Shown here: positions 1-8,635 of the stretch, piece by piece
Numbering within the stretch: position 1 is the stretch's first letter
Layout: each line of letters begins with the position of its first letter
Source of the DNA: Candidatus Omnitrophota bacterium
GTDB taxonomy: Bacteria; Omnitrophota; Omnitrophia; Omnitrophales; JACROU01
NCBI GenBank assembly: GCA_016214265.1
Contig: JACROU010000036.1
Location: forward strand, 1-38,276
Length of the DNA stretch: 38,276 nt
Direction of reading: 5' to 3'
Position numbers and translations under genes: made by a program
The notes under the pieces: generated by a model
What the model was told of the DNA's origin: nothing
What the model saw: only the letters and a program-made list of their open reading frames with translations
Databases searched by the model: none

Positions 1-1
1 G

Positions 2-3000
2 GAAGTAATTGAAAAAATTTCTGTTAATGCGTCCGCCGGACCGGTAATTATTATTCCCAAATCCCAATCATTGAAAATACATTCACTGTCAGATGAGCAA
101 ACTAGTTATCAAAAACCTTTTTTCGTTAACCGTAATGGCGACACTTTATCGCTTCAGTTGACGGAGGGGGGAGCGTCCTGGAGTGTGGAACAGTTTGAAG
201 ACGTTCCGATTGAAGCTGATCCGTCGCCAAAGGCGAGGAAATCTCCGTGGATAATAATCGCCTTAGGATTTACTCTTCCATTGATATTTGAAATTTATCA
301 TCTGGTTTCTTCTAAGACTCCGGAAGTGCCTAATTCTGTAACAACTCCGACTCCAACTCTGGTTGCGAAAGTAGAACCGCCCGCAGCGGCGGTTGTGACC
401 CATTCGGCAGCTGTCGTAAGTTCGCCAACCCCGGCTTCTGATACTTCACCGAGTGTTGTTCTTGTGACGCCTTCAGAGCCTGTGGCGCCAGTGGCATCGC
501 CCACAGTGGTTTCAGTTCCATCCGAGACGATTGCCGTACTAAAAAGTGAAACTAAACCGGACACAAGTATTGCTGAAAAGCCGGGAACATTCCAGTTACC
601 GCACACGTTCGAGTCTGCTCTGGAGCCGGTGATGTTGCCGATTGTTGCTGTCCGCGCTGGAATTTTTTCTATATCTCCAGTCACATCCACAACAGCTTAC
701 TCGGTGATTTCTCCCGGACTGACAGACAAAAAAGTTTGGTTTGAACAGAAAATTAAAGAGTTGAAGACCAAAGTTACGGTAGAGCATGCCCGCTGGGAAG
801 GGGAAAAGCAGATCAACCGGGAGCAAACTCCAAAAGTAAAGTTACCCGAAACTTCCCTCAAGGAATGGAATTTGAAAAAAGAGCTTGAGAAAGCATTGGC
901 CGATTTGAGGGAAATCGAATTAAAAATTCAGGCCTGTTCCGTGCAACGGTCTTATTTCGGAGGTTATGAGACTCAATTCACAACTCAGGATGGCGCAACG
1001 GTGGCCATGGGGGAAAAGATTGGTGAGGCCGTTTCCAAAAAGTTAAAAAAAATCGCAACCCGCGTGCCGAATGATATTGCCGTGTTGATTGCGAATGGAT
1101 CAGTGACGTTAGCCGCCAACGGGGTTCATCTCCAGGTTCTTTCGGGAAACGTTGATTTTGGTGCTGGCCGTGATAGTGAAGTGACATTTGTGGTGAGAAT
1201 GTCTGAGGAGTCCATTTCTAGCGTCGAAAAAGTGCACTTTGAACTTTTAAATATTTCGATTGGGGAAGAGGCAAAACTCTCCGAGGCAAGTTCCGGACCT
1301 TTTTCAGGTACCTTGGTTTCAAATCCGGTCGAAACGATTCGAGCGGCTTCTTCGGGGCTGCTGGTACTTAAATCACTTTTGAATCGTCAGGGCATTGGCG
1401 TTACCCGCGGAACCGAAGTGGGATGGTACGAAACCGTTAATCTCGGGGAGGAATATTTATCACTCAAGGAAGCAGCAGAAAAAATCGGGCGGTTAAAACA
1501 ACAGCTAGTATTAATAAATGACCTGAAGCTTGAACTTAAACGCGCTCAGGCTGAGATCAACAAATTATCCGAGCTTCAGTCTCCGGACCGGAATCAGGAA
1601 GAAGCGGACAAAAAGCAGCTGACCCCTGAGCTGAAGTCGCTCTTCGATGACATCAAATCATTCGAAAGTGTAAAGGCGGATGAGGCAAAACGGCCAGAAG
1701 ATGCTGAAAAGGAAGAAAAGCCGCGGGATGGAATTTCCCGGATTTTACGGCATTATGCTGAGCTTAGAAATTCAGAATCCAAACTTCAGGCCAAAGGTAT
1801 CATTTGGTCTGAATGTCACAAAATTCTGGAATTGCTCAATGCGGAACTTGTAAAATTTGAATCCGGTGATGCTCCCAATTTTAATACTGTGGCAGAGAAA
1901 ATTAACGAGTTGTTTCAGAAAGATTTAAGTTTCATTCCCAGCGCGGAAGAAAAAGAGGCGGTTCGCAAACGACTGCAGGACGAAAAAAAGCGGATGGAAT
2001 CGCGTTTGCTGATCGTTGTTTCGCCAGGAAAAGACATGACGCTGGATCAAGCATTTGATGACCACAGCCAAAAGATAAAATCACTTTTGGCTTTGCTTGA
2101 GGCCGGAGTAAATGCAAGCAAGATTGTGGCCGCTGTTGATGGTCGTATCATAAAGCCTGCGGACTCCTTTTTGATTTACGCCGAGAAGGGGCAAGAACTT
2201 TTTGCCATATCGACCGGCTCGACCGTAACCCTTTCAATTCCCCAAGATAAAGCATCATCATTTAAACAGGACGATGATGTTTTGGTGGCTATCGGCCCTT
2301 CTGTCACAAAAGGCCGTGTGTCTGGATTGTCGCCGCTTCCGGATAACAAGTTTGAAGTAAAGATCGTCCTTCCTTTCGCAAGCGGCAATGCAGAGATTCC
2401 GGTTCGGATTTATACGGTTCACGCAAAATCATTGGGTGCGTTCGACCGACGCGAATTTTTGAAACTTGCGGCTCTGGTTGGCGCGGCGTTGGCTGCCGGA
2501 TGTCAGATTACGAAGGAACGCATCGAACAGATACGAAACGATCATGGGATTGGCGTTCCTAATTCATTGACGACGCCGGCAAGTGAAGTGAACTTGAAAG
2601 AGATTATATTAAAATTGAATGACATTGCGGAAAGGCACAAGAACCAAACAGATGAATCGGGATTTAAATCCCTGATCGAATATTTGCCCGCGCGCAACCA
2701 CGGCATTCGCGAAGCGCAGTACAAAAAAGACGACGCGCAAGGCACGTCAAGTTTTATGGCAGGGTTTGGCATTACGCCTCAATTCAGCGTAAATCATGAT
2801 TTGAACGGCGGGGTCGGTATTAATGGCGGATTTGTGATTCAGATTCCGACTGCGCTTGGCGGCGGGGCTCTTTATTTTCCCTTTGGCGTTAATTCTCTGG
2901 AAGAGGATGTGAAGGCGACGTTCAGCTTTGTTGCCTCTACTCAAAATCTTGTGATGGGGCTCGGGAACTATTACAGCGATTTGAGTGACATTGCGGTCCG

Positions 3001-4894
3001 GTCAGCTGTTTATGAGCTGCAAAATCTAATTGTTACCGAGGTCGCCCGGGTACAGCATTTGTACCGGGAGCTTTATTTCTTGAAAAAATCCGAAGAGATT
3101 TTGAAGAGCCAGCTGGTAATTCTGAACGATGAGAAAACGTATGCCCAGAATTTGAATGACAGGGCCTATCAAAAGAAAGTTCTCGAAAAGGTGGCGGCAA
3201 AGCAAGGAGAGCTTGATTCGGTCCGTGAAGGGATTGAAGATAAGATTGAATTGCTGTACCGGGCATTAAATATATCTCCAGAAGTTCCATTCAATTTCAA
3301 CGATTTTGAGGAACTGAAAACTCAAGCGGTTGAGACCTTCGAGGTTTCGGGGGATACTGAAAAAGAAATTTTGAGGCGCGTGGCTCTTGTTGACAAACGG
3401 GTTGGTCTTGCTCACGATAGATTTACTGCTTTTTCTTACCTTAAACTGCTTGATGAACGCAAGGCAAATATTCCGGATGCAGTGTTATATCTTTTTGGCG
3501 GGCACGGTGTGAATCAGACTACTGATCTTTCTTTTGGAAATGATCAAAACCGGATCAATTTTATCCGCAGATCTCTGAGGGAAGGCGGGATGATTTTAAG
3601 ACTTCCGGAACTGACCACGTTTATTCCGCGCATTTTCAGTGGAAACATCGATGATATTGATGCGCTGAAACGCCAACGGGTTGAAATGATTGATGAAGTA
3701 AAAAAACTGGTGCTTGAGGAAGTACGTGACAGCAAAAAAGATTATGATCGCAGATTAGCAGCCATAATCAAGGCTCAGCGTGCGCTTTCGACGGCCCAGC
3801 GCGAGCTTGTTTCGCTGGATTCAGACCGTGAGAATGAAGAAGCGACTTTTGCCGATGTGTTTGCCAAACGCATCGAAATTCAGGATTTGGAAATGGATCT
3901 CGGAAAGAAGAAAATGGAATTTCAGGAAGCCCTTAGTAAATTTAGCGGATATTTCCCGGATGCGGCGGAGTGGAAAAGAAACAAATTAAATAAGGCGCGT
4001 GAGGGAGAAGTGATTCGCGAAGAAAGTAAGCCGCATCTGGATGACATGCGCGATTTTGTCAATTCGTCAATTTCGTACCAGACTCGTCAATTTGATTCTG
4101 TAGAGGCTCTGGTTGATAGTGTTAACGGGAAATCGTTGGGACGCGAGTTGTCTTCAAATCTGAAAGATCGTGGCCTGCTTTCGAATCATATTCTTGCCGG
4201 ACGTATCGGTTTTCTTTCTGTGCTGTTCGGTAGTATTTTGGGCGTGCGCAGCCGCAAAATGGCTTGGGCTAAATTTCAGGAACGATTCGGGAAAAAACTC
4301 GATGCGTTTACCCAGGATCCCCGGACTCAATCGAAAGTCGAGAAGCTGACTAAGCCCGTATCGATTTTTATCGAAGAGTCTGATTTGTCAGTCCGTCCGG
4401 AATTTCTTGTGCAGTTTTTACAGCGATCGGTTCATGTGGATGTGTTCGTTCAGGCCGGTAATCGTGCAAATGCGCTAGTCAAGTTAGCCGCTTATTTTCC
4501 GGAAGCATCGATTCCCAAAAATCTGTCGGTTCATTATTACAATCCTTCTTTGCCGCTTCATGACGCGATGAGTCGTCAGATTAAATTGGCCAACGAATCC
4601 AATATTGTGCCGGTTGTGATCGGGGACGGCGCAAAATTCTTTAAGAAACTGGAAGTGCGCACTCGCATCATCAAGGTCAGTCACCAAAAGGTATATCCCA
4701 AAGAATTGGTGTTGGAACTTGGCCGACGTATCGGTATTTCCAATGGCATGATCGGGCAGATTGCCGGTGATGAGCGGGGGCTGATTGGTTATGATGACAA
4801 ACGGGATATGTTTAATTTGCTTCCTCTCGAAAAATTAATTGATGAGCTTTTCCAGCAAGTGGTTCGCGATTATCAACTCCAAATTGCTGCCTAG
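2..4894 (+). CDS. Giant envelope protein, HlyD-like plus TolC-like halves (5' partial)
   Basis: The frame is open from base 2 with no stop, so the true start lies upstream; the TTG at 71 is only the first possible start inside the window. 1630 residues are visible. Numbering from TTG 71: a membrane segment at about 60-79, a Pro/Ala/Thr/Val-rich linker at 85-160, and two half-motifs typical of a membrane-fusion (HlyD) barrel-sandwich domain at about 422-455 and 684-715, separated by charged coiled coil (465-645). At 791-811 lies an internal Tat-like lipoprotein signal (RR at 793-794, hydrophobic stretch, LAAGC with Cys811). After it comes a TolC-like region (about 895-1295) with two long helical-hairpin repeats. 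A third hydrophobic stretch (1376-1392) precedes a soluble-looking C-terminal domain (about 1400-1607) I do not recognise. The likely role is a trans-envelope export or secretion conduit in one polypeptide. Domain calls are by pattern only. It ends 41 nt before the next gene. Confidence 0.7.
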   Translation, partial: EVIEKISVNASAGPVIIIPKSQSLKIHSLSDEQTSYQKPFFVNRNGDTLSLQLTEGGASWSVEQFEDVPIEADPSPKARKSPWIIIALGFTLPLIFEIYHLVSSKTPEVPNSVTTPTPTLVAKVEPPAAAVVTHSAAVVSSPTPASDTSPSVVLVTPSEPVAPVASPTVVSVPSETIAVLKSETKPDTSIAEKPGTFQLPHTFESALEPVMLPIVAVRAGIFSISPVTSTTAYSVISPGLTDKKVWFEQKIKELKTKVTVEHARWEGEKQINREQTPKVKLPETSLKEWNLKKELEKALADLREIELKIQACSVQRSYFGGYETQFTTQDGATVAMGEKIGEAVSKKLKKIATRVPNDIAVLIANGSVTLAANGVHLQVLSGNVDFGAGRDSEVTFVVRMSEESISSVEKVHFELLNISIGEEAKLSEASSGPFSGTLVSNPVETIRAASSGLLVLKSLLNRQGIGVTRGTEVGWYETVNLGEEYLSLKEAAEKIGRLKQQLVLINDLKLELKRAQAEINKLSELQSPDRNQEEADKKQLTPELKSLFDDIKSFESVKADEAKRPEDAEKEEKPRDGISRILRHYAELRNSESKLQAKGIIWSECHKILELLNAELVKFESGDAPNFNTVAEKINELFQKDLSFIPSAEEKEAVRKRLQDEKKRMESRLLIVVSPGKDMTLDQAFDDHSQKIKSLLALLEAGVNASKIVAAVDGRIIKPADSFLIYAEKGQELFAISTGSTVTLSIPQDKASSFKQDDDVLVAIGPSVTKGRVSGLSPLPDNKFEVKIVLPFASGNAEIPVRIYTVHAKSLGAFDRREFLKLAALVGAALAAGCQITKERIEQIRNDHGIGVPNSLTTPASEVNLKEIILKLNDIAERHKNQTDESGFKSLIEYLPARNHGIREAQYKKDDAQGTSSFMAGFGITPQFSVNHDLNGGVGINGGFVIQIPTALGGGALYFPFGVNSLEEDVKATFSFVASTQNLVMGLGNYYSDLSDIAVRSAVYELQNLIVTEVARVQHLYRELYFLKKSEEILKSQLVILNDEKTYAQNLNDRAYQKKVLEKVAAKQGELDSVREGIEDKIELLYRALNISPEVPFNFNDFEELKTQAVETFEVSGDTEKEILRRVALVDKRVGLAHDRFTAFSYLKLLDERKANIPDAVLYLFGGHGVNQTTDLSFGNDQNRINFIRRSLREGGMILRLPELTTFIPRIFSGNIDDIDALKRQRVEMIDEVKKLVLEEVRDSKKDYDRRLAAIIKAQRALSTAQRELVSLDSDRENEEATFADVFAKRIEIQDLEMDLGKKKMEFQEALSKFSGYFPDAAEWKRNKLNKAREGEVIREESKPHLDDMRDFVNSSISYQTRQFDSVEALVDSVNGKSLGRELSSNLKDRGLLSNHILAGRIGFLSVLFGSILGVRSRKMAWAKFQERFGKKLDAFTQDPRTQSKVEKLTKPVSIFIEESDLSVRPEFLVQFLQRSVHVDVFVQAGNRANALVKLAAYFPEASIPKNLSVHYYNPSLPLHDAMSRQIKLANESNIVPVVIGDGAKFFKKLEVRTRIIKVSHQKVYPKELVLELGRRIGISNGMIGQIAGDERGLIGYDDKRDMFNLLPLEKLIDELFQQVVRDYQLQIAA

Positions 4895-4935
4895 CCCGTC
4901 AACTTTGCAGGGGTTTTGGCCGATAAATTAGGCCT

Positions 4936-5889
4936 ATGAACAGCCAAAATCTCATACGTGGTGTCCTCAAAAAAGACCGAAAATCGCTTGGGCGGCTGAT
5001 TTCGATGATCGAAAATCGCGACCCCGGCATTTTCCCCATTCTTGCCAAATTATTCCCCAAAACCGGCCGGGCGCTTCGCATCGGTGTCACCGGATTTCCC
5101 GGTTCCGGAAAAAGTACCATTATCAATCAATTGGCGAAGGCACTCGTCAAAAAAAAGAAAAAAATCGGGATTGTGTTGATGGATCCTTCCAGTCCGTTCT
5201 CGGGTGGTGCGCTGTTGGGCGACCGGATTCGCATGCGCGAAATCCAAATGGATTCCGGAGTGTTTATCCGTTCGATGGCGACGCGCGGAAAAATGAGCGG
5301 ACTTAATCTTGCGGCCCGGTACGCTTCGGACGCGTTGGACGCGGCGGGATATGATTTTATTTTGCTGGAGACCGTGGGGGTTGGCCAGCTTGAGATTGAC
5401 GTGGCGACTGCTTGTGATGTGACGGTGGTAGTGATGACGCCAGATTCGGGGGATGAGGTTCAGGCGATGAAGGCGGGCCTCATGGAAATCGCTGATGTTT
5501 TTGTCGTCAACAAAATGGATCGCGACAAAGAGCATGTTTATTTCAGCCGTATCAAAAAAGGTCTCGAAATGCACAGCGAACTCAGGAGCCGTAAACCCGC
5601 CGAAGTACTTCCGACGGCCGCGCTTTTTGGGAAAGGGATAGACGCTCTCACGAAATCGCTGATCGGATTTGGCGAGAAAAAACTACGGGGCAAACTCGAT
5701 GGGGACCGTGAATCCATCCGGGCTGAAGAGGATATTAAATCCTGCATTGAGGAAATATTTATCGACCGGTTACTTGCGAATTCGCAAATTGAAAAGAAAA
5801 TAAAAGCTCTGATTCCGAAAGTCAAAAGCCGCAAACAATCTCCGTACGAAGCCGCCGAGCTGATTTTGAAAAACGGAATCGAAAAATAA
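4936..5889 (+). CDS. meaB: MeaB/ArgK-family G-protein chaperone of B12-dependent acyl-CoA mutase
   Basis: This is a cytoplasmic SIMIBI-class GTPase of 317 residues, the usual length for MeaB. Walker A ([11 protein letters not shown]) is at 50-60, the [15 protein letters not shown] segment at 83-97, the ETVGVGQ switch/base-recognition region at 145-151 and the guanine-specificity motif NKMD at 192-195. Family members gate cobalamin delivery to acyl-CoA mutases and protect the bound cofactor, using GTP. The stop codon overlaps the start of the mutase large subunit by one base (TAATG), so the two are almost certainly cotranslated, which supports a chaperone for this mutase rather than an arginine-transport role (the old ArgK name). 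In isobutyryl-CoA mutases the equivalent protein is called MeaI or is fused into IcmF. The ribosome-binding site is weak. Confidence 0.93.
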   Translation: MNSQNLIRGVLKKDRKSLGRLISMIENRDPGIFPILAKLFPKTGRALRIGVTGFPGSGKSTIINQLAKALVKKKKKIGIVLMDPSSPFSGGALLGDRIRMREIQMDSGVFIRSMATRGKMSGLNLAARYASDALDAAGYDFILLETVGVGQLEIDVATACDVTVVVMTPDSGDEVQAMKAGLMEIADVFVVNKMDRDKEHVYFSRIKKGLEMHSELRSRKPAEVLPTAALFGKGIDALTKSLIGFGEKKLRGKLDGDRESIRAEEDIKSCIEEIFIDRLLANSQIEKKIKALIPKVKSRKQSPYEAAELILKNGIEK

Positions 5890-7496
5890 TGAAAAAAGAA
5901 TCTCAGATTCCCGAAACTGTTCTTTCACTGAGCGACATTCCATTAAAGGCCGTTTACACAGCTAAGGATTTGGTTGGCTGGAACGCGCAAAAAGATTTGG
6001 GTGGTCCGGGTGAGTTTCCGTTTACGCGTGGACTTTATCCGGATGGTTATCGAAAGAAATTGTGGACCATCCGCCAATTTGCCGGTTTCGGATCAGCGAA
6101 AGAAACGAATCAGCGTTTTCATTTTCTGCTTGCGTCCGGTCAGACAGGGCTTTCGACGGCTTTCGATTTGCCGACGTTAATGGGGTATGACTCGGATCAT
6201 TCCCGTTCTGAGGGCGAGGTGGGCAAATGCGGCGTTGCGATTGATTCTCTAGCCGATATGGAAGAGCTGTATGCCGGTATTCGACTCGATCAGATTTCTA
6301 CGTCGATGACGATCAACGGACCGGCCGCGATTATGTTTGCGTTTTACGTGGCATGTGCTGAAAAACAGGGGTGCCGGATCCGGGATCTTCGCGGGACGCT
6401 TCAAAACGATATTCTGAAAGAATACATTGCCCAACGCACCTGGATTTATCCGCCCGAACCCAGCCTTCGAATTATTGTGGATTTGATCAAGTTCACCACG
6501 AAAAAAATGCCGGACTTCAATCCCGTGAGCGTTAGCGGATATCACATTCGCGAGGCCGGCTCGACGGCAATTCAGGAATTGGCGTTTACGCTGATGGACG
6601 GATTTACTTATGTCGAAGAATGCCAAAAAGCCGGGCTCAAAGTCGATGATTTTGCGCCTCGGATTTCATTTTTCTTCAATGCGCATCTGGATTTTTTTGA
6701 GGAAATTGCAAAATATCGTGCTGCCCGGAGAATTTGGGCCCGGTACATGAAGGACGTTTATAAGGCGAAAAATCCACGTTCCTGGTGGCTTCGTTTTCAC
6801 GCACAGACGGCGGGTGTATCGCTGACCGAGCAGCAGCCAGAAAATAATATTATCCGTACGGCAATCGAAGCGTTGTCTGCCGTGCTCGGCGGATGTCAAA
6901 GTCTTCACACCAATTCGCTAGATGAAACCATCGCGCTTCCCAGCAAACTGGCGGCGCATATTGCAGTCCGGACTCAACAGGTGCTGGCATATGAAACGGG
7001 AGTGGCCAATGTGGTGGATCCGCTTGGTGGCTCGTATTATCTGGAATGGTTGACGAATAAAATGGAGGAAGAAGCGGAAATTTATTTTAAAAAAATTCGC
7101 GACTTTGGCGGTGTTGTAGCCGCTATCGAAGCGGGGTTTTATCAAAAAGAAATATCCGATGCAGCCGAGCGGTATCAGCGTGAAGTGGAAAATAAAAAAC
7201 GGACTGTCGTGGGTGTGAATCAATTTAAGATGGATAAGGAAATTTTCAATCCGCCCATTTTAGAAATTACGCGCGAAACCGAGCGCATGCAAATCAAAAA
7301 AATAAAAGCGATCCGAAAAAGGCGCAATAATTCAAGTGTGCGCCGCTCGCTTTCAGCGCTTAAAAAAGCGGCGTCGGGAAGAGCGAATTTGATTCCATTT
7401 ATAATCGACTGCGCGAAAGCGTACGCGACGATGGGTGAAATCGCGGATACGCTTCGCGAAGAATTCGGCGAATATATTCCTCCTTCAATTGTGTGA
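5889..7496 (+). CDS. B12-dependent acyl-CoA mutase large subunit (isobutyryl-CoA mutase-like)
   Basis: The 535 residues match the catalytic TIM-barrel subunit of the methylmalonyl-CoA mutase family, without the C-terminal B12 domain, which is encoded separately downstream. Family motifs include FPFTRGLYP (43-51), [10 protein letters not shown] (59-68), [14 protein letters not shown] (91-104), QNDILKEY (172-179), PPEPSLR (188-194) and SGYHIREAG (216-224, with His219 at the active site). Two residues that separate methylmalonyl-CoA mutase (Tyr89, Arg207 in Propionibacterium) from isobutyryl-CoA mutase (Phe80, Gln198 in Streptomyces) are Phe64 and Gln182 here, both of the isobutyryl type. The reaction is therefore probably isobutyryl-CoA to n-butyryl-CoA, or a related unbranched/branched acyl-CoA pair. 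Automated annotation would likely say methylmalonyl-CoA mutase; the family is certain, the substrate is an inference. It follows meaB with a 1-nt overlap. Confidence 0.93.
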   Translation: MKKESQIPETVLSLSDIPLKAVYTAKDLVGWNAQKDLGGPGEFPFTRGLYPDGYRKKLWTIRQFAGFGSAKETNQRFHFLLASGQTGLSTAFDLPTLMGYDSDHSRSEGEVGKCGVAIDSLADMEELYAGIRLDQISTSMTINGPAAIMFAFYVACAEKQGCRIRDLRGTLQNDILKEYIAQRTWIYPPEPSLRIIVDLIKFTTKKMPDFNPVSVSGYHIREAGSTAIQELAFTLMDGFTYVEECQKAGLKVDDFAPRISFFFNAHLDFFEEIAKYRAARRIWARYMKDVYKAKNPRSWWLRFHAQTAGVSLTEQQPENNIIRTAIEALSAVLGGCQSLHTNSLDETIALPSKLAAHIAVRTQQVLAYETGVANVVDPLGGSYYLEWLTNKMEEEAEIYFKKIRDFGGVVAAIEAGFYQKEISDAAERYQREVENKKRTVVGVNQFKMDKEIFNPPILEITRETERMQIKKIKAIRKRRNNSSVRRSLSALKKAASGRANLIPFIIDCAKAYATMGEIADTLREEFGEYIPPSIV

Positions 7497-7502
7497 GGTT
7501 TT

Positions 7503-7913
7503 ATGAATAAAAAAATCCGCATTCTAATAGCCAAACCGGGACTTGATGGCCATGACCGGGGCATGAATATTGTTGCGCGTGCATTCCGGGACTCGGGGAT
7601 GGAAGTGGTTTATCTGGGGCTTCATCAAACTCCAGAGGCGATTGTGAGAGCGGCCATTGAAGAGGATGTTGACGTGATCGCGCTTAGCGTACTTTCAGGT
7701 GCTCATGTGACGCTCTTTGAGAAAGTACTAAAATTATTGAAACAAGAAGGAATTTGTCACATTCTGATAACGGGTGGGGGCATCATTTCCAAGAAGGATC
7801 AAAAGTATCTGTCCGAAATGGGTGTCAGCCGGATTTTTGGCCCGGGGACGCCGGTTCGAGAGTCGGTACAATACATTCAGTCATGGTTTTTACGGGAGAA
7901 AAAACATGAATAA
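7503..7913 (+). CDS. B12-binding small subunit of acyl-CoA mutase
   Basis: This 136-residue protein is a stand-alone cobalamin-binding Rossmann-like domain. The signature DGHDRG (15-20) places His17 as the predicted lower cobalt ligand, with the SVLSGAH segment (about 62-68) and ITGGG (about 89-93) forming the rest of the nucleotide-tail pocket. It pairs with the large subunit encoded 6 nt upstream to make a heteromeric mutase, as in archaeal-type methylmalonyl-CoA mutases and IcmA/IcmB. The three-gene order chaperone, large subunit, small subunit contains the same parts as the fused enzyme IcmF but unfused. The last 8 nt overlap the start of the exported hydrolase gene. Confidence 0.93.
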   Translation: MNKKIRILIAKPGLDGHDRGMNIVARAFRDSGMEVVYLGLHQTPEAIVRAAIEEDVDVIALSVLSGAHVTLFEKVLKLLKQEGICHILITGGGIISKKDQKYLSEMGVSRIFGPGTPVRESVQYIQSWFLREKKHE

Positions 7914-8634
7914 GACGAAAGCGGGTTTATTGGCCGTGATGTTTTTTGTCGCAAGCATGCCACTTGTCCTTGCGCAGAATATTCATCTTCAAACTCGGGA
8001 TGGGATGAGTCTTGCCGGTTCCTTCGATGAGGTACCGGACGGGAAGGGAACTGTTATTTTGGTGCACATGCTCAATCATGATCGAAAGTCGTGGGCGGAT
8101 TTCTCGAAATTTTTGAACCAGAACGGCTGGAATACACTTTCGATTGATTTAAGGGGGCATGGTGAAAGCCGCGGCGCTGATCAGACGGTGGACTGGAAAA
8201 ACTTCTCGAAAGAAGATTTCTCAAAGATGATTCAAGATATTGACGGCGCTTTTCAGTGGCTTGAACAAAACGCGGCCCAGGATGCTCAGAAAGTGATTCT
8301 TGTCGGTGCCAGTATCGGGGCCAATTTATCGATGGCATACGCTGGTGAAAACCCCAAAATTTCGGGCGTTGTGCTGTTATCGCCGGGAATGGATTATCGT
8401 GGAGTAAAGCCGAAGCGATCCGTGATGCAATTCCGGGACAGGCCCCTTCTTTTTGTGGCATCCAGCGAGGACACTTTTTCGATGAGATCCACAGATTTTT
8501 TGTATCAGCTGGCCCCGACTCCGAAGAAAGAGTTGATCAAATTAAACGCCAAAGGGCATGGAACGGAGATGCTCGCCGGTGAGCCGGATTTGAAAACTAA
8601 AATTGTCGAGTTTTTTGCAAAGTCTGTTTCCTGA
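7906..8634 (+). CDS. Exported alpha/beta hydrolase
   Basis: The start ATG at 7906 is chosen because it follows a GGGAG ribosome-binding site (about 7893-7897) and gives a clean signal peptide (residues 1-23, ending VLA-Q); the frame is open further upstream, but that would run through the mutase gene. The protein has 242 residues. Hydrolase features: VHMLNHDRKSW after strand 3 (oxyanion region, 53-63), LRGHGESRG (82-90), the nucleophile elbow GASIGA (134-139, Ser136), a probable acid at Asp189 in ASSEDTF, and catalytic His218 in KGHGTEM. The fold and catalytic residues are clear. The substrate is not; it may be a lipid or peptide ester in the periplasm. No recognisable lipobox. Confidence 0.85.
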   Translation: MNKTKAGLLAVMFFVASMPLVLAQNIHLQTRDGMSLAGSFDEVPDGKGTVILVHMLNHDRKSWADFSKFLNQNGWNTLSIDLRGHGESRGADQTVDWKNFSKEDFSKMIQDIDGAFQWLEQNAAQDAQKVILVGASIGANLSMAYAGENPKISGVVLLSPGMDYRGVKPKRSVMQFRDRPLLFVASSEDTFSMRSTDFLYQLAPTPKKELIKLNAKGHGTEMLAGEPDLKTKIVEFFAKSVS

Positions 8635-8635
8635 T

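Noticed and set aside
5050..5574. Long antisense open frame (174 codons) opposite meaB; similar antisense frames occur opposite batD (14545-15165) and lepA (21350-21961).
   Set aside because: They lie entirely inside well-recognised genes, show no family motifs and have His/Arg/Asn-rich composition typical of shadow frames.
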